A stretch of 64,000 nucleotides of DNA, from positions 620,001 through 684,000 of the forward strand of contig JASVEC010000011.1 in NCBI GenBank assembly GCA_030770535.1, written 5' to 3'. The translations under genes were made by a program, and so were the position numbers. The stretch is from Batkoa obscura (taxonomy: Eukaryota > Entomophthoromycota > Entomophthoromycetes > Entomophthorales > Batkoaceae). Of the stretch, positions 22,588 to 35,491 are shown in pieces (position 1 is the first letter of the stretch; each line of letters begins with the position of its first letter). The notes beneath the pieces were generated by a model, which was not told the origin of the DNA, ran no database searches, and worked only from the letters and a program-made list of their open reading frames with translations.

Positions 22588-24247
22588 TAATTGAATGAAA
22601 TAATTAAAATCTAAAGATTTACTATATAAATTAACTATAGCAGTATAATACCATAATTGAATCATACAACTTAGTTTATTTTGTTTAGTTGGTAGTTCAT
22701 AAAATAAATTACATAATTCAGGTTGATTATAAATTAATTGAAACATTGGGTTGCATAATTCATTATATTTTATATTGGCTTTTTGTGGTGCTAATAACAT
22801 TAATTGAGTTAATTGAAATTCAATCTCTTTTATTTTAATAATTAAATTATTATCAATTAATATATTATCATTAGATTGTTGATTTAATTGATGAATTTTA
22901 TAAAATAATTGATGATATTCCATTTGCCATTTTAATAAATATAAATCACCATTATTTTCTTTTTCATAATATTTTCGATACTTAATAAAATTATTAAATT
23001 CTTTTAATTCTATTGAAAATATATAACTATCCGCTTGATCTTTAGTTAACATTGGTTGTCTATTTAATACATATCCAAAAATTCGATCTGTTATAAAACA
23101 AATACCTGCAATTCGCATCATAGAAGGTTCTTGATATGCTATAAATTTAGGTGTTCTCATTAAGGCTCCTATTGATAAAGATAATCTTATCCCGATTTCT
23201 CCATAATTAGTCCATTTCATTAATTTAACTGTCATTGCAGGTGGTGCTCTTAATAATAGAAAAGCACAAGTGGTGAACTCAGAAGCAATATTATAATATT
23301 GATCAACCATTATTAATATAGTATGTTCTAGATACAAATATAATCTTTTAGGAAAATCAGAATGAGCACAAGATATTAATAAGACTACATTTAATAAAAA
23401 ACTAAATTGTTGACTTATTTTAGTTATTGTTGTATTTGTTGAAAATTGTTTTACATAATTTAAAAACTTTTTAGGTGATAATACAGGAAAAGAATAATGA
23501 AACCTTTGAAAATAAACTTTGATAGCTTTATCTTGATAACTTTGACATAATAAACTTAAAACTAAAGATTCTTCTAAAGGGTTATATTCAATAATACCTA
23601 ACGTTAATTTAGTATTTGAATTACTCTTTGGACTTATTGAACCTTTATTTTTTGTTTCTTTAAATTTATCATAAAATGTGATTTCTGCTGTTAAGCATCC
23701 CATTGGACTATATCCTTGATAATAAAACCTATTTCCAGGTAATAATTGAAATATAACACCTCGCTTCAACATAGAAGAACCAGTTATATTCATTAAATTA
23801 AATAATACTGTTAACCTAGCTAGTGATATTTCAGGTTGAAATGTATTATTATTTTTTGATTTCCCTCTTATTAAATTTTTATCTTTATTGGTAACAGTTA
23901 TTATATTATCTAATTGAATTAAATTATTTATAGTATCATGAGGAATATTATTATTATTATATTGCTATAAAATAATAAGATTTAATATCATAATAAAAAT
24001 AGATAAAGTAAAATAAATTTACCATGTTTAAATTGTAACTTGGCTGATAATATCGAAAACTAAAACTACTATTTTTCATCCGATCTTTATTTTGATGATA
24101 CCAATAAGTACATGGTAAATCTTTTTTAGTACATAAACTACATGCTGGTATACCAGCATCACATCGCTTCTTTTTTTCCCTACAATTATCACAAGCCTTG
24201 GCTACTTTTTTCTTTTTTATTGATGTTGTACTTGTCATTGATTGCAT
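22162..24247 (-). CDS. Zn(II)2Cys6 fungal transcription factor
   Basis: Nuclear regulator with the fungal binuclear zinc cluster. Two exons (24247-24023 and 23964-22162) are separated by a 58-nt intron, giving about 675 aa. The cluster has perfect spacing CX2CX6CX6CX2CX6C at C19, C22, C29, C36, C39 and C46, preceded by the basic run KKKKVAK. The rest has the helical character of the fungal-specific regulatory (middle homology) region, for example YLYLEHTILIMVDQYYNIA and IRLSLSIGALMRTPKFIAYQ, with an asparagine run near residue 481 (AAT repeats, 22549-22583). The pathway it controls is unknown. The neighbouring reductase and F-box genes give no clear hint. Confidence 0.9.
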
Positions 24248-25460
24248 TTTTTATAACATATTTGATTAAAAAAGTGAATGATTAGCATTGATTTTTTTTC
24301 ATAGTGTTTATAAGTTCAAGTTTAGCTTAAAATGAATTAAGTTTAATTGGTTTAAACCTTTAGCCGATTCCAAACCAGTTTTTGAATTTAAGGAAATAAC
24401 TAAAAGGATTGGATCTATTGGTCAAAGTTAAAGAGGTGTCAAACTATACTGGATATTCTGGTAGTTTTATTAATAGTTTTATAGTCAAAATCAAAGTAAT
24501 CTTTAAATTATAATATCCTTTTTTTCCATTTTCAAGGGTGCATTTCTTATGAAATGTAAGTTTACTAAGCTTTTTTTTCACACCGACTTTTTAAATTGAT
24601 GAAGGTGCTCCACCTATAAATATATAGTATTCGCTATAATGCGTTTTGATCATTATGCTTGGTCTACCAAAGTTTGGATTTTAATTATATGCTGTGACAC
24701 TTGAGAATATTCTATATCAAATAATAACAATAATAATTGAACTAATGATTAAAAGTATATTCACAAAAGTTCTAAATGCTTAGTTTAAAATGTACCCTTA
24801 ATTCTTCACAGATAAAAAAATAATTATTATATCTGAAACATTAAATATTATGGGAAAAAGAATCGATAAATTACGATAAAAATAAAACAAGTGGTATATC
24901 ATTTAATTAATATTTAAAACGTAGTAGTTAAGGATAATAAATTTACTTTATTTAGTTAAATGTAATTTTATCTGAGTTTAAATTTTTTATCAGTTAATAA
25001 TTTAGTAAAATAATGCGATTTAGCTGAGAAATTTTATTAAGTGTCAATTGGTTAGTAGCAAAAAGATAAAATTATTAAATGTCTTTAAATTGATATTAGA
25101 TTGTTCAAACTTAATCAATATATTGGGATGTTTTTTTTTTGCTTAATCACTTTTTCTATTTTTAAGCACTATTTGAGTGGAAAGATTGTTAGTAAAATTC
25201 CTAAACAAAAAAATACATTCTTATATAAATATTTTATAGTTTTAAAACTTTTTGAATTAATTAATAAAAATAAGATATTGAAAAAAAGTACCTTTGTATT
25301 ATAGTATCTAGTTTTTGTTATTTAAATTAAATCTTCTTAACAAGATGAACAAACATCATCTTGAAATTACATCATTTTCAAAAATAAAAAAACATGGAAA
25401 AATTTAGTAAACTAAAAAAATTATACTCTTTTAATAAAAACAATAATAACAATAGCTGCA
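24248..25460. other. Intergenic with one MITE
   Basis: 1.2 kb between the divergent Zn2Cys6 and reductase genes. Apart from MITE copy D (25124-25222) it is AT-rich without coding or RNA signals. A 67-codon frame at 25101-25304 runs through the MITE and is not a gene. Confidence 0.6.
25124..25222 (+). mobile_element. MITE copy D
   Basis: 99-bp core starting TGGGATGTTTTTTTTTT and ending TACATTCTT. The ends are more mutated than in most copies, but ATAT flanks both sides (25120-25123 and 25223-25226). Confidence 0.87.
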
Positions 25461-26206
25461 ATGACTTTTACCACATCCGAAATCAAAAAACAATTTTGGA
25501 AAGATATCAACTTACAATTAGCTTCTTTAATGGAATCCGAAACCAATTGGGTAAGTCTTAATATTAATATCAAATTAATATATATATTTATTATATTATT
25601 TATAAAAGTAATTAATCAAAATTATCAAGGTAACTAATTTAGCCAATACATCTGCTTTATTATGGCAAGAATTACGTGAACCAAGTTTACATGAACTTCC
25701 ATCAAGAGCTATTAATTGGGCTGGATTTTATTTAATTGATAAAAAAAATACAAAGGATTTAATATTAGGTCCATTTCAAGGGAAGGTAAAATTTAGTATT
25801 AATTTTTTAATATTTTTTATATTAATTCTTTAATAAATAAGATTGCTTGTGTAAGAATACCTATTGGAAAAGGAGCATGTGGAGTTGGAGCTAGTAGTAA
25901 ATTAACACAATTAGTTTATGATGTACATGAATTTCCTGGACATATTGCTTGTGATTCGGCTTCTAATTCGGAAATTGTAGTCCCTCTAATTGTTAATGAT
26001 GAGGTAAAAAAGAAGAGATATGATATTCAAATTGAGTGATGGTTAACTTATTTTTATTTATTTATTTATAGGTTATTGGTGTCATTGATATCGATTGTGA
26101 AACAATTGGTGGATTTGATAAAGAAGATCAAGTGGGGTTAGAAGAATTAGCTAAGATTATTATTAAATCTTGTGATTTTGAAGATTTACTTGCTGCTTTA
26201 GAATAA
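25461..26206 (+). CDS. Free methionine-(R)-sulfoxide reductase (GAF domain)
   Basis: Reduces free methionine-R-sulfoxide, a cytosolic antioxidant role shared by the yeast YKG9/fRMsr and bacterial MsrC proteins. Four exons with GT-AG introns give roughly 175 aa in one GAF domain. Start MTFTTSEIKKQFWKD; next NLANTSALLWQEL and INWAGFYLID. The catalytic region shows all three family cysteines in order: KIACVRIPIGKGACG, then DVHEFPGHIACDSASNSEIV. The final exon reads VIGVIDIDCETIGGFDKEDQ and ends LAALE. The start is the only ATG upstream of the conserved N-terminal helix. It is convergent with the F-box gene, only 128 bp away. Confidence 0.93.
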
Positions 26207-26334
26207 AAGTCAAAATAATGATAAGTAAAAAAGTAATTTTATTTTTTAATATTTAAAATATATTATTACTTAATTATGTCGTTTTATTCAAGTTCAAAAA
26301 AAAAAGAAAAAAAGAAACTGTAAAAAAGAAGGGA

Positions 26335-27693
26335 TTATGTATGAACATTAAATATTAAATTAGGAGAACATCTTTCAATCCATTCGATAAATAAAGATTC
26401 TACTCTACCAAGGTTAACGGACAATAAATTATTAAATTTAGGGTTATAAATGATTTCAAATTTAATACTTGAATTCTTCCTTGATGCTTTTAAGATCTCA
26501 AAATATCTTAATTCTCTTTGACTACATAACCAATTTAAAAAATTTTCACCATATTCTTTAATATTACCAAAATAGAATTCTTTTAATTTGACACAATTTA
26601 TAGGTTTTGTTATGAAATCATCATCTGTTAATGAACTATCTATAGCTAATACTTGTAAATTAGTTAAACCTAATATTAAAGGCAGAAATGGATATCTTAA
26701 TTTTGTTAAGGAATGAATTTTTAAGATGTTTAAATTTTGTAAATGTAAAAAACAAGGTCGATGAATTTGAACTGTTTTTGTTAATATTAATTGAGTTAAA
26801 TTGGTAAATAAAGTAGGAAAGTTATTGATAACTAAACCTAATGAATTATCATTATTATAATTTAATGTCCGTAAATTGTTGATTTCACATAAATCTTCTA
26901 AGATTCCAAATACACATTCTTCTTTTAAATTCGTTATATTGAGCTCAATTTCACTCAATTTCTCTAATTTTTTACTACTCTTTTTATTTTCATTAGTCAA
27001 ATATTGTGTTGCATTAATACTTAACTTAGTTAATTCAGGTAAATAACCTTTAATCTCGGATAATAAAGAAGATTGATAAACATCACAATTTAGATTTAAT
27101 TCTTGTAAATTAGGTAAATAAATAAAATCTAATTCTCCTCTTAATTGAACTAATGAATTATTAAAATAAACGGTTAATTTTTGTATATTTTCATCATAAA
27201 AAGTAAAATGTTCAGTTAAATACTTATTTAAATTACCAAAATCTAATATCAGTTCTTTGATAACTAATTTGTTATTAGTAAATAATAATGATAGATCTAA
27301 TATTTGATCTAAACTTGATATTGCTATTTCTATTTTTGTTAAATTAGGGCATAACTCCACTATTTCTTTAATCCTTAATGGTCTTTCATAGATTGAACTT
27401 GAATAAAATGGATTAAATGGAAGTTCTATATCAAATTCTTTTCTAGGTATAGATAAATAATGATATTTTATTTTATTTCCATGTTTTTTTAATAAATTAA
27501 TTAACCTTTTATGTTCTATTTTATTACTTGCTTTCCCTCGAAACTCAGCCCATAAAATAAAATTACTATTTTCATACCACTGTTGACATACTAAATTTAT
27601 TGTCTTTAAATCTTCTATGGTTAAATATTGAAATATTTGTTGTAATATGTGGTTCGGTATCATATCATATCGTTTCTTCTTTTCTATTTTCAT
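26335..27693 (-). CDS. F-box / leucine-rich-repeat protein
   Basis: Probable substrate receptor of an SCF ubiquitin ligase. It is intronless, 452 aa. The F-box lies at residues about 10-45 (IPNHILQQIFQYLTIEDLKT, then INLVCQQWYENS, ending the helix bundle that binds Skp1). The rest is made of irregular leucine-rich repeats, for example LPNLQELNLNCDVYQSSLL, LPELTKLSINATQYLTNE, LQNLNILKIHSLTKLRYPF and LTNLQVLAIDSSLTDDDFIT. Substrates are unknown. Such F-box/LRR genes often form large families in early-diverging fungi. Only this one lies in the window. Confidence 0.85.
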   Translation of the reverse strand: MKIEKKKRYDMIPNHILQQIFQYLTIEDLKTINLVCQQWYENSNFILWAEFRGKASNKIEHKRLINLLKKHGNKIKYHYLSIPRKEFDIELPFNPFYSSSIYERPLRIKEIVELCPNLTKIEIAISSLDQILDLSLLFTNNKLVIKELILDFGNLNKYLTEHFTFYDENIQKLTVYFNNSLVQLRGELDFIYLPNLQELNLNCDVYQSSLLSEIKGYLPELTKLSINATQYLTNENKKSSKKLEKLSEIELNITNLKEECVFGILEDLCEINNLRTLNYNNDNSLGLVINNFPTLFTNLTQLILTKTVQIHRPCFLHLQNLNILKIHSLTKLRYPFLPLILGLTNLQVLAIDSSLTDDDFITKPINCVKLKEFYFGNIKEYGENFLNWLCSQRELRYFEILKASRKNSSIKFEIIYNPKFNNLLSVNLGRVESLFIEWIERCSPNLIFNVHT

Positions 27694-28765
27694 TTGGGTT
27701 AGTCAATATCTATTTTATTTTTTTATAAGATTGAAAGCTTGATTTTTTTATTACTGTCTTATTGTTATTTATGTTTAATTGGCTTCTGTTTTAAAATTCT
27801 TTTTGTAAGGAAAATAGAGTGGTTTTAAAAATAATTCAAATATTTAAAAAATATTTATAACTTCTATCATAATTCGACTAGAAATATAGCAAAAGAAACT
27901 AAACTATATTAAAAAGGTGTTATTTTAAATATTATTTTTCAAAAAATTTAACATCAATTGATAAATTGATTACTGTAATACGATGCTTTAAAATTAGAAT
28001 AAATATTAGGATTTTTTAAAAAGCTATAATAAACGTTACATTACAAATATTAAAATAATTAATAGCTATAATTTAAAAGTGTTAATATTAAAAACAAATA
28101 AAGATGCTATGTTTCTTTTTAATTATCGATAAATTTTATATAATAAATGTTTTTTACTGTTTAATTAAATTCAAGTAGTATTAAATATATTTGATAGTAA
28201 TCATTAGCATTTCTAGCTTACAAAATAATATTTTAGCAAATAAAAGACATTCTCAATAAGCATAAATAAATAAAAGTATTGTTTATTAACAACTTTAGTA
28301 TACTTTTATTGTTAATATTATTGCAGCGTTTGCTAAATAGTTATCTACTTTTTTCCTCCTAAAAGAAAAATTATCAGAAAATTAACTAAAACATGCTTAT
28401 AAAAAGTTTCAAAGTATGATTGTACAATCTTGGTAGATTGATAGATATTACAATAGATAAAACAATTCATTAGTAATTCTATTCTCGCTTTTAATATCTT
28501 GGCTATACAACTTATACAATATCAATAAAGTAAATACTCAATACCAATTACATTTCAATATTTCATTCCGTCTTACTTTTTCTTATTAGGTGAAATTTCA
28601 TTATAGATTTTAGATTAGATATTAGATGAAGTGATCTAATTGGTCTAGATAGCATCAAAAAATCGAAATGATTGATTTAATCAAAGAATCTAACTAAATC
28701 TTAATTTCTATTCAATCCAATTCAAATAGAATAATCTGGTTAAGTTTATTTAGATCAATAAAAAA
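27694..28765. other. Intergenic, very AT-rich
   Basis: About 1.1 kb between divergent genes. No repeat, RNA or coding signal is visible. The last few hundred bases should hold the NDUFS7 promoter. Confidence 0.6.
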
Positions 28766-29613
28766 ATGTTATCACTAACTCAACTTACTGGCGGTACATT
28801 AAATATACACTTTTAATTGAAATTGTTATTAATTAGTTAAATTAGCTGGAATTCGTGCTTCCACTTTATTTAATCCTTTAGTTCGTAGTACATTACCTTC
28901 AGTTCGTAAGTTGACTAATAATTAGATAAAAAATAAGTGAAATTAATCACTGTAGAATCAACACTCCAACGTCGTAATCTTAATTCAAGCATTCAAATTG
29001 CACCAAGAAACAATGCTGAAATAATGGCCACACCAGACAATGCTTCAGGTAGAAAAAGACAAAATATTTAAAAAATAGATTAATTAATATTTTATTAAAG
29101 ATTTTGTTTTATCTACTGTGGATAAAATCGCCAATTGGGCCCGTCAAGGTTCTATTTGGCCCATGACTTTCGGTTTAGCTTGTTGTGCTGTCGAGATGAT
29201 GCATATGGCTGCTTCTCGTTATGATCAGGATCAATTTGGTATTCTTTTCCGTGCTTCTCCACGTCAATCGGATGTCATGATTGTTGCAGGTACTCTTACT
29301 AATAAAATGGCACCAGCACTTCGACGTGTTTATGATCAAGTAAGCTATTCTAATTAATTTATATTTTAATTAATTATTTAATATAAAGATGCCTGAACCA
29401 CGATGGGTAATTTCAATGGGTTCTTGTGCTAATGGTGGGGGTTATTATCATTATTCATACGCTGTTGTAAGAGGATGTGATCGTATTGTTCCAGTAGATA
29501 TTTATGTTCCTGGTTGTCCACCAACAGCTGAAGCTTTATTATATGGTGTACTTCAACTTCAGAAAAAAATGCGTCGTAATCGTACCCTTAGAATGTGGTA
29601 TCGTAAATATTAA
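28766..29613 (+). CDS. NDUFS7: NADH:ubiquinone oxidoreductase PSST subunit
   Basis: Mitochondrial complex I subunit that holds iron-sulfur cluster N2, next to the quinone site. Five exons are read with introns of about 40-50 nt. The start MLSLTQLTG leads into a basic presequence ([20 protein letters not shown]). The mature core is [20 protein letters not shown] and then CCAVEMMHM. Four N2 cysteine ligands are visible: the tandem pair in LACCAVE, one in GSCANGGG and one in [30 protein letters not shown] is near-invariant in the family. It ends [11 protein letters not shown]. Its presence shows that this fungus has a proton-pumping complex I. Confidence 0.96.
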
Positions 29614-30624
29614 AGCTATCTTCTTAAAGTTTTTTTGATTAAAAAAGGTAAAACATAGTTAAGTTATATGAAAGTACATGTTATAAAGTTCAATTTATAA
29701 ATATGGGGTTTGATTACTTATTTCCCAGCAGCTTTATTTCATTATAGGATAATTATAATTTTACTACTGTATTTTCAATAATAATATACATGACTCATGT
29801 TAAAATAGAACTAATATCTATAAACCAATATAAGATGTATTTGAATTTAACTTTCATTACTAATCTTTATATTAGCTGTGTACGAATATTGTTTGATGTA
29901 TATTGTATAAAAGTGATCAATCAGCAGAATATGTAAATTATTCGGTTAGTTTTTTAACCGAGATGACATATTTAGTATTTAGTATTTAGTTATTTAAAGT
30001 CCAGTTACAAAGTTAAAAATACAAGGCTTTGGTTATCCCTATTATATTATATTGTATATTCTATTTATCTCTATAGTTACTTAGCTAAAATGCTCCAAAT
30101 TATATTATAACGAAAATTAATTACTAAATAAAAGCGATTATTTTTTAGCATTCTTATTTTTATTTTTTAATATGGGGATGTTTTTTTTGGCTTCATCACT
30201 TTTTCCATTTTTTAAGCGCTATTTGAGTGGAAAGATTGTTAGTAAAATTCTTAAACAAAAAAATACATCCCCCCATATATTCAATTTCATTACTCTATCA
30301 AATTTGTTAGCTATAGTTGGCTATATTTAATGTATTTATACTTGAATCGCATCGTTTATCATTTTTAAAGCTCAAAAACGTTGAATATACTAATTTGTAT
30401 TATTGGCATATGGTATCTCATATTATTTAATGTAATATATTCTATTATATAAACTAATTGATAAATCTAAATACGAGCATATGAATTAGAATCTCATCTG
30501 CGCTTTCCTAGTCATTTTGACAGAAAACTAAATTTGGGAGTTAATTTCAACCAATCATCGATAAAAAGCTCAAATATAAATTCATCAAAATTGAAATCCA
30601 TGTCCAAGTATTTTTTACATAAAA
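29614..30624. other. Intergenic with one MITE
   Basis: 1 kb between two plus-strand genes. MITE copy E sits at 30174-30274, about 350 bp before the threonyl-tRNA synthetase start. Otherwise nothing is recognised. Confidence 0.6.
30174..30274 (+). mobile_element. MITE copy E, close to consensus
   Basis: GGGGATGTTTTTTTTGGCTT at the left, AAATACATCCCCCC at the right (two extra C), ATAT on both flanks. It has few differences from the majority sequence, so it is among the younger copies. Confidence 0.92.
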
Positions 30625-33018
30625 ATGGCCGCCGAAGTAGCAACCAGCATGGAAAAATTAAATATTAAAGAAGGAAAACCAATGTTAGGGGGAAGTGTAC
30701 TCACTGACAAAGATGTAATTTTTATTGGAACTTAACTTTTTTTTCATTGTTCATCAAACTAGATCAAACCAACTCCTGAATTCTTTGACCATCGTATCAA
30801 AATTTTTGAAGACCTTAAAAAAAAGTATGACGAGGAAATTAAAAGTATATTTTTTTAATTACAGTATCTTGAATTAAATTAATTATTATATCATCTAGAT
30901 AAGGCTCGTGAACCCATTACTATTACTTTACCTGATGGTAAAACTAAAGAGGGTACTTCTTGGGAGACTTCTCCTATGGATATCGCTAAAGGTATTGCTA
31001 AATCTTTAGCTGAGAAAATTATTATTTCCAAGGTATAAGTTAAATTGTTTTATAAAAAATGGTTATTAAAATTATTAGGTTGATGGAGAACTTTATGATC
31101 TTGAACGTCCACTTGAAAAGTCTTGTAATTTAGAATTACTTACTTTTGAAAATGAAGAAGGTAAGTTTAGCTCAAATATCAGAGACATATAATAACATTT
31201 TATAGCAAAAAGAGTTTTCTGGCATTCTTCCGCCCATATTTTGGGTGAAGCTTGTGAACGTCATTATGGTTGTAACCTTTGCATTGGACCACCAATTGAA
31301 GATGGCTTTTACTACGAAATGAATATTGGTGAAAGGTAAAAACATATCTCAATTTATTTAGATACATATTAATATTTATTAGAGTTGTAACTCAATCTGA
31401 TTATCCTAACTTAGAGACCCTTGCTAAGGGTATTGTAAAAGAAAAGCAACCTTTTGAGCGTTTAGTTCTTTCAAAAGAAGATTTACTTGAAATGTTCAAA
31501 CATAACCCATACAAGGTTCACATAATTAAGGATAAAATCCCAGACGGTACTTCTACTACTGTATATCGTTGCGGTCCCCTTATTGATCTTTGCCGTGGTC
31601 CTCATGTTCCTAATACTGGAAAGGTTAAAGCTTTTTCAATCATGAAGAACTCCGCTTCTTATTTCTTAGGTGATGCTAAAAATGATTCGCTTCAACGATT
31701 ATACGGTATTTCATTCCCAGACTCCAAACAAATGACTGAATATAAACATTTCTTGGCTGAAGCTGCTAAACGTGATCATCGTAAAATTGGTAAAGATCAA
31801 GAATTATTCTTCTTCCATGAACTTTCTCCAGGTTCATGTTTTTTCCTTCCTCACGGTGCTCGTATTTATAATGGATTAATGGATTACATTAAATCAGAAT
31901 ACCGTAAACGTGGCTTCCAAGAAGTTGTTACTCCAAATGTTTATGATATTAAACTTTGGGAAACTTCTGGACATTGGCAAAATTATCAAGAAAATATGTT
32001 TTCATTTGAAGTAGAAAATTCAACCTTTGCTCTCAAACCTATGAATTGCCCAGGTCATTGTTTATTATTTGGTCATATTAGCCGTTCATACAGAGAACTT
32101 CCATTGCGTTTTGCTGATTTCGGTGTACTTCATCGTAATGAATTCTCTGGTGCCCTTACTGGTTTAACTCGTGTAAGAAGATTCCAACAAGATGACGCAC
32201 ATATTTTCTGTACCCGTGAACAAGTTGAAGATGAAATCAAAGGATGTTTCGAGTTCCTTAAAGCTGTTTATGGTACCTTTGGTTTCCAATTTGAGCTTAA
32301 ATTATCCACTCGCCCAGAAAATTACATTGGTGATATTGAAGTTTGGGATAGTGCTGAAAAGCAACTTGAAAATGCTCTTAATGCCTTAGGACATCCTTGG
32401 GAACTCAACCCAGGAGATGGTGCCTTTTATGGACCAAAGATTGATATTAAAATCAGTGATGCACTTCGTCGTAAGCATCAATGTGCTACTATCCAACTTG
32501 ATTTCAATCTTCCAAAGAGATTTGAGTTACAATACCGTACTTCTGAAGTAGCTATTGGAGAAGGTACTGGTGCTGGTTATCAAGCTCCAATCATGATCCA
32601 TCGTGCTATCTATGGTTCTTTAGAACGTATGATTGCTATTCTTACTGAGCACTTTGGTGGTAAATGGCCATTCTGGATATCTCCTAGACAAGTCATGATT
32701 GTTCCAGTTAACTTAAAGGTTGCTGAATATGCTGAAAAAGTACGACAAACTCTTCATGATGCTGGCTTTTATGCTGATGCTGATTTAGGAGAAAATACTT
32801 TGAATAAGAAGATCCGTAATGCTGAGTTATCTCAGTATAATTTTATTGCTGTCGTTGGTGCTGAAGAAGAAAATACTAACTCAGTCAATTTACGTAATCG
32901 TGACGACCAAGGTACTAAAGCCAAAGGAGAAACTATTCCATTAGATACTTTAGTGGGTAATTTACATAGACTAAAAGAATTACGTTCAATCACCAACCAA
33001 TTCCAACAAACTGAATAA
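30625..33018 (+). CDS. THS1: Threonyl-tRNA synthetase, cytosolic
   Basis: Class II aminoacyl-tRNA synthetase that charges tRNA-Thr. Six exons, with five introns of about 45-60 nt in the 5' third and one long last exon. The N-terminal eukaryotic extension starts [24 protein letters not shown] domain follows ([20 protein letters not shown]). The editing domain has [16 protein letters not shown], with the HxxxH metal-binding pair, and later [20 protein letters not shown]. The catalytic core has [10 protein letters not shown], motif 2 ([20 protein letters not shown], then [14 protein letters not shown]) and motif 3 ([20 protein letters not shown]). The zinc ligands expected in the core, Cys in MNCPGH and His in QDDAH plus the late IHRAI His, are present. 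The anticodon domain begins at [15 protein letters not shown] dual cytosolic/mitochondrial product is possible but not indicated. Confidence 0.97.
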
Positions 33019-33227
33019 AGATACTAAATAAATTGGATAAAACTTAGCTTATTATTTTGTTACTATTACTTTTAAACTTTTTTTAATTAAACTTGGCAGC
33101 TTAAAGCTAATACTCAATTTTTTATGAATAGTATAAATTTTGGTTACCTCACTTTATTTTTGTATAAATAAAAGTTCAGTTGTTTTATGGAAATTAAGGA
33201 CGATAAAATTTATTGAAGACGTATTAA

Positions 33228-34464
33228 ATGGATGTTCCTATCGAAAGTAACAGTGATTATATACTCATATATCCATTAACAATAAATAGATCAATTTGAA
33301 ACCAAATTTAGATATGTTGGTGTAATTGGAGATAAACAATGGTTTTTAAAGCAAAATTTAATATCAAATACCCTTTATAATAATGAACAACTAAAGAAAT
33401 GCGTAATTCTTTTTTTTATTTATTTTTATTTTGCAACTAATTCACTCAAATAGCTTCCAATATTTAGCAGATTAAAAGAAGAACTGGTAGCTATTATACA
33501 TTTATTATAAACTTATCTAATATTTTACAAGGAATGTTTGGATTTTATTTTAGATATAGAAAAATATAACATGTATATATTTCTACCCTATCCTTATGCT
33601 AGCTCTCAGATAACTTTAAATAATCAGGTAAGAAATATAAACTTATCTTTTTCTTTAAATTTATTTTTTAGAACTTCAACTCCTTTATACATAAACTAGA
33701 TAAAGCCTACACAAACGCTTTAACTCTCTTATTCGTTTGCAGCAATGAAGTTTGGGTAATTTCATTACAATTTCATTATAATTTTGTTATTCATATTATT
33801 TATACTAATATTTAAGATCAATTATAAAGCTGAGGCCTTTGTTTCTTTTTTAAGGCATTTGTGCAAAGCTACCGAAATAAAGAAAAAGAACAGAGAATTA
33901 CAATTCAAACCCCCCTTCATGCATTTTATTTTAACTTTAGATAGGTATATTGAAGTAGATAACAATAACCATGTAAATTATTCCACCTTTTGTTTTATAT
34001 AACTTATTTTGTTTAGGGTAATTCAATTAAAGAAGAAATAGATTCTTTTCGCTCCACTATACTTAATTTGCTTAAATCAAATCGTATTATTCCTAAACCA
34101 GACCAAAACGATATTAGGTACTTTAATTCCATTTTGACTATCATTACTTATTTTTTTAGAAATAGTTTAGCACAACTTCCCCTTGATTTGGTTGAAACTA
34201 GAATCAACTATATTAAGCCTCCAAAGTTATACAATCTTGATCAAGAAAAAGCAGATGTTGATGACTGGGAAGAAAATAACAAAAAGTCGTTATCAGAAGA
34301 AGATTTTGATTTAAAAACAAATAGTAGTGAGTTTACAATCCCTAAAGATAGCCAGAAGGTAACTTTTAGATAAATATTATTTATTAAATTAACTCAATAT
34401 TTTATAGTCTTTATTCCTAAGTTTATGGCTTGAGAGAATTTATTTAATATTAAAAAAATTATAG
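33228..34464 (+). CDS. Unidentified spliced gene, about 280 aa
   Basis: No family is recognised. I read about nine exons joined by GT-AG introns of 32-68 nt. Exon 1 (33228-33246) is MDVPIE, exon 2 (33290-33402) gives NQFETKFRYVGVIGDKQWFL, exon 3 LPIFSRLKEEL, then ECLDFILDIEKYNMYIFLPY. Later exons give FIHKLDKAYTNALTLLFVCS, NYKAEAFVSFLRHLCKATEI and NSLAQLPLDLVETRINYIKP. The last exon ends LFLSLWLERIYLILKKL. The frame stays open through every junction and the predicted protein is helical, acidic near the end (EKADVDDWEENNKKSLSEED), without a signal peptide or membrane segment. It follows threonyl-tRNA synthetase by 209 bp. Several junctions are guesses, so the exact protein may differ. Confidence 0.5.
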
Positions 34465-35491
34465 TGGTGTATGAATTAGTTAGGATTATATAAGATACTT
34501 TTTTTATCTCTTTCATATACTTTAATATTGCGGATTTTATGTTGATATATACAAAGGACTTGGAGTTGGCTGTACAATTCAAACTCAGTTTTTTTATTTA
34601 AATTCTTAAAGGAGAACTATATAATTGATTCTATTTCTTTAAGACACCTTTAAGTCTTCCTTTAGTATAACTTATAAATCATAGCTAGTATTCTTACAAT
34701 TCAGACTACTGATTGTTTAATTTCAAATCTTGGCAATGACGTTTTTTAGTAAATATTTGTCTTTGTATTTTTAACTTATTATTAGATACAAGTATAACCA
34801 ACATTATATACTTGGTTCAATTATAAATACTTGTACCCTATAAAGTTTTATCATAGTGTTATTTTAAGCATATCCATGTACTTAAAACTATAACATTTTA
34901 TTAATAAATTAAATTGTAATGTTTAATTATTCTCTAAACCAGCATTCTCATGCCACTGTTGCGCAATAGTTTTGAATTTATGCAATTTGTTTTAGCTTAT
35001 ACTAGTTCAAACACAGATAAATTTCGAAAATTATTAAGTTCTGAATTAAAGAATTTTAAAAGAAATTTATAGCCCTGGATTTTTAATGTGATTTTTATTT
35101 GATCTTATTAATATTTATATGATTTTATTATAATCTATCTATAAAATCTTACTATTATTTTTTGCATCCAATTTAGATACTTGAATTTAGTATTAGTAGT
35201 TTTAGCTCACTTAGTTTTTAGATAGCTTTGCAATCATTCTTAAATATGAGTTTAAACTATTTAAAATCAACAAACCTTACTAAATAAACTTTTGTGCTTG
35301 TATATTTATACTTTAAAAATATTGAATCCTTTATTTTTTTAAACACTTATTTTTCATAACCATTTTTTATAAAGTTGGTTTTAATTGCATGTTTTATACC
35401 GCAAATTTAAAAAAAGAAAACCATGATTAAACTTTTATTATATTAATTTTATATTAATGACAAACAGGATACTACACTATTAATTAAAACA
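34465..35491. other. Intergenic, no gene seen
   Basis: 1 kb of AT-rich DNA between convergent genes. A 62-codon frame (34394-34582, minus) overlaps the last exon of the upstream gene and has no support as a gene. Confidence 0.55.
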
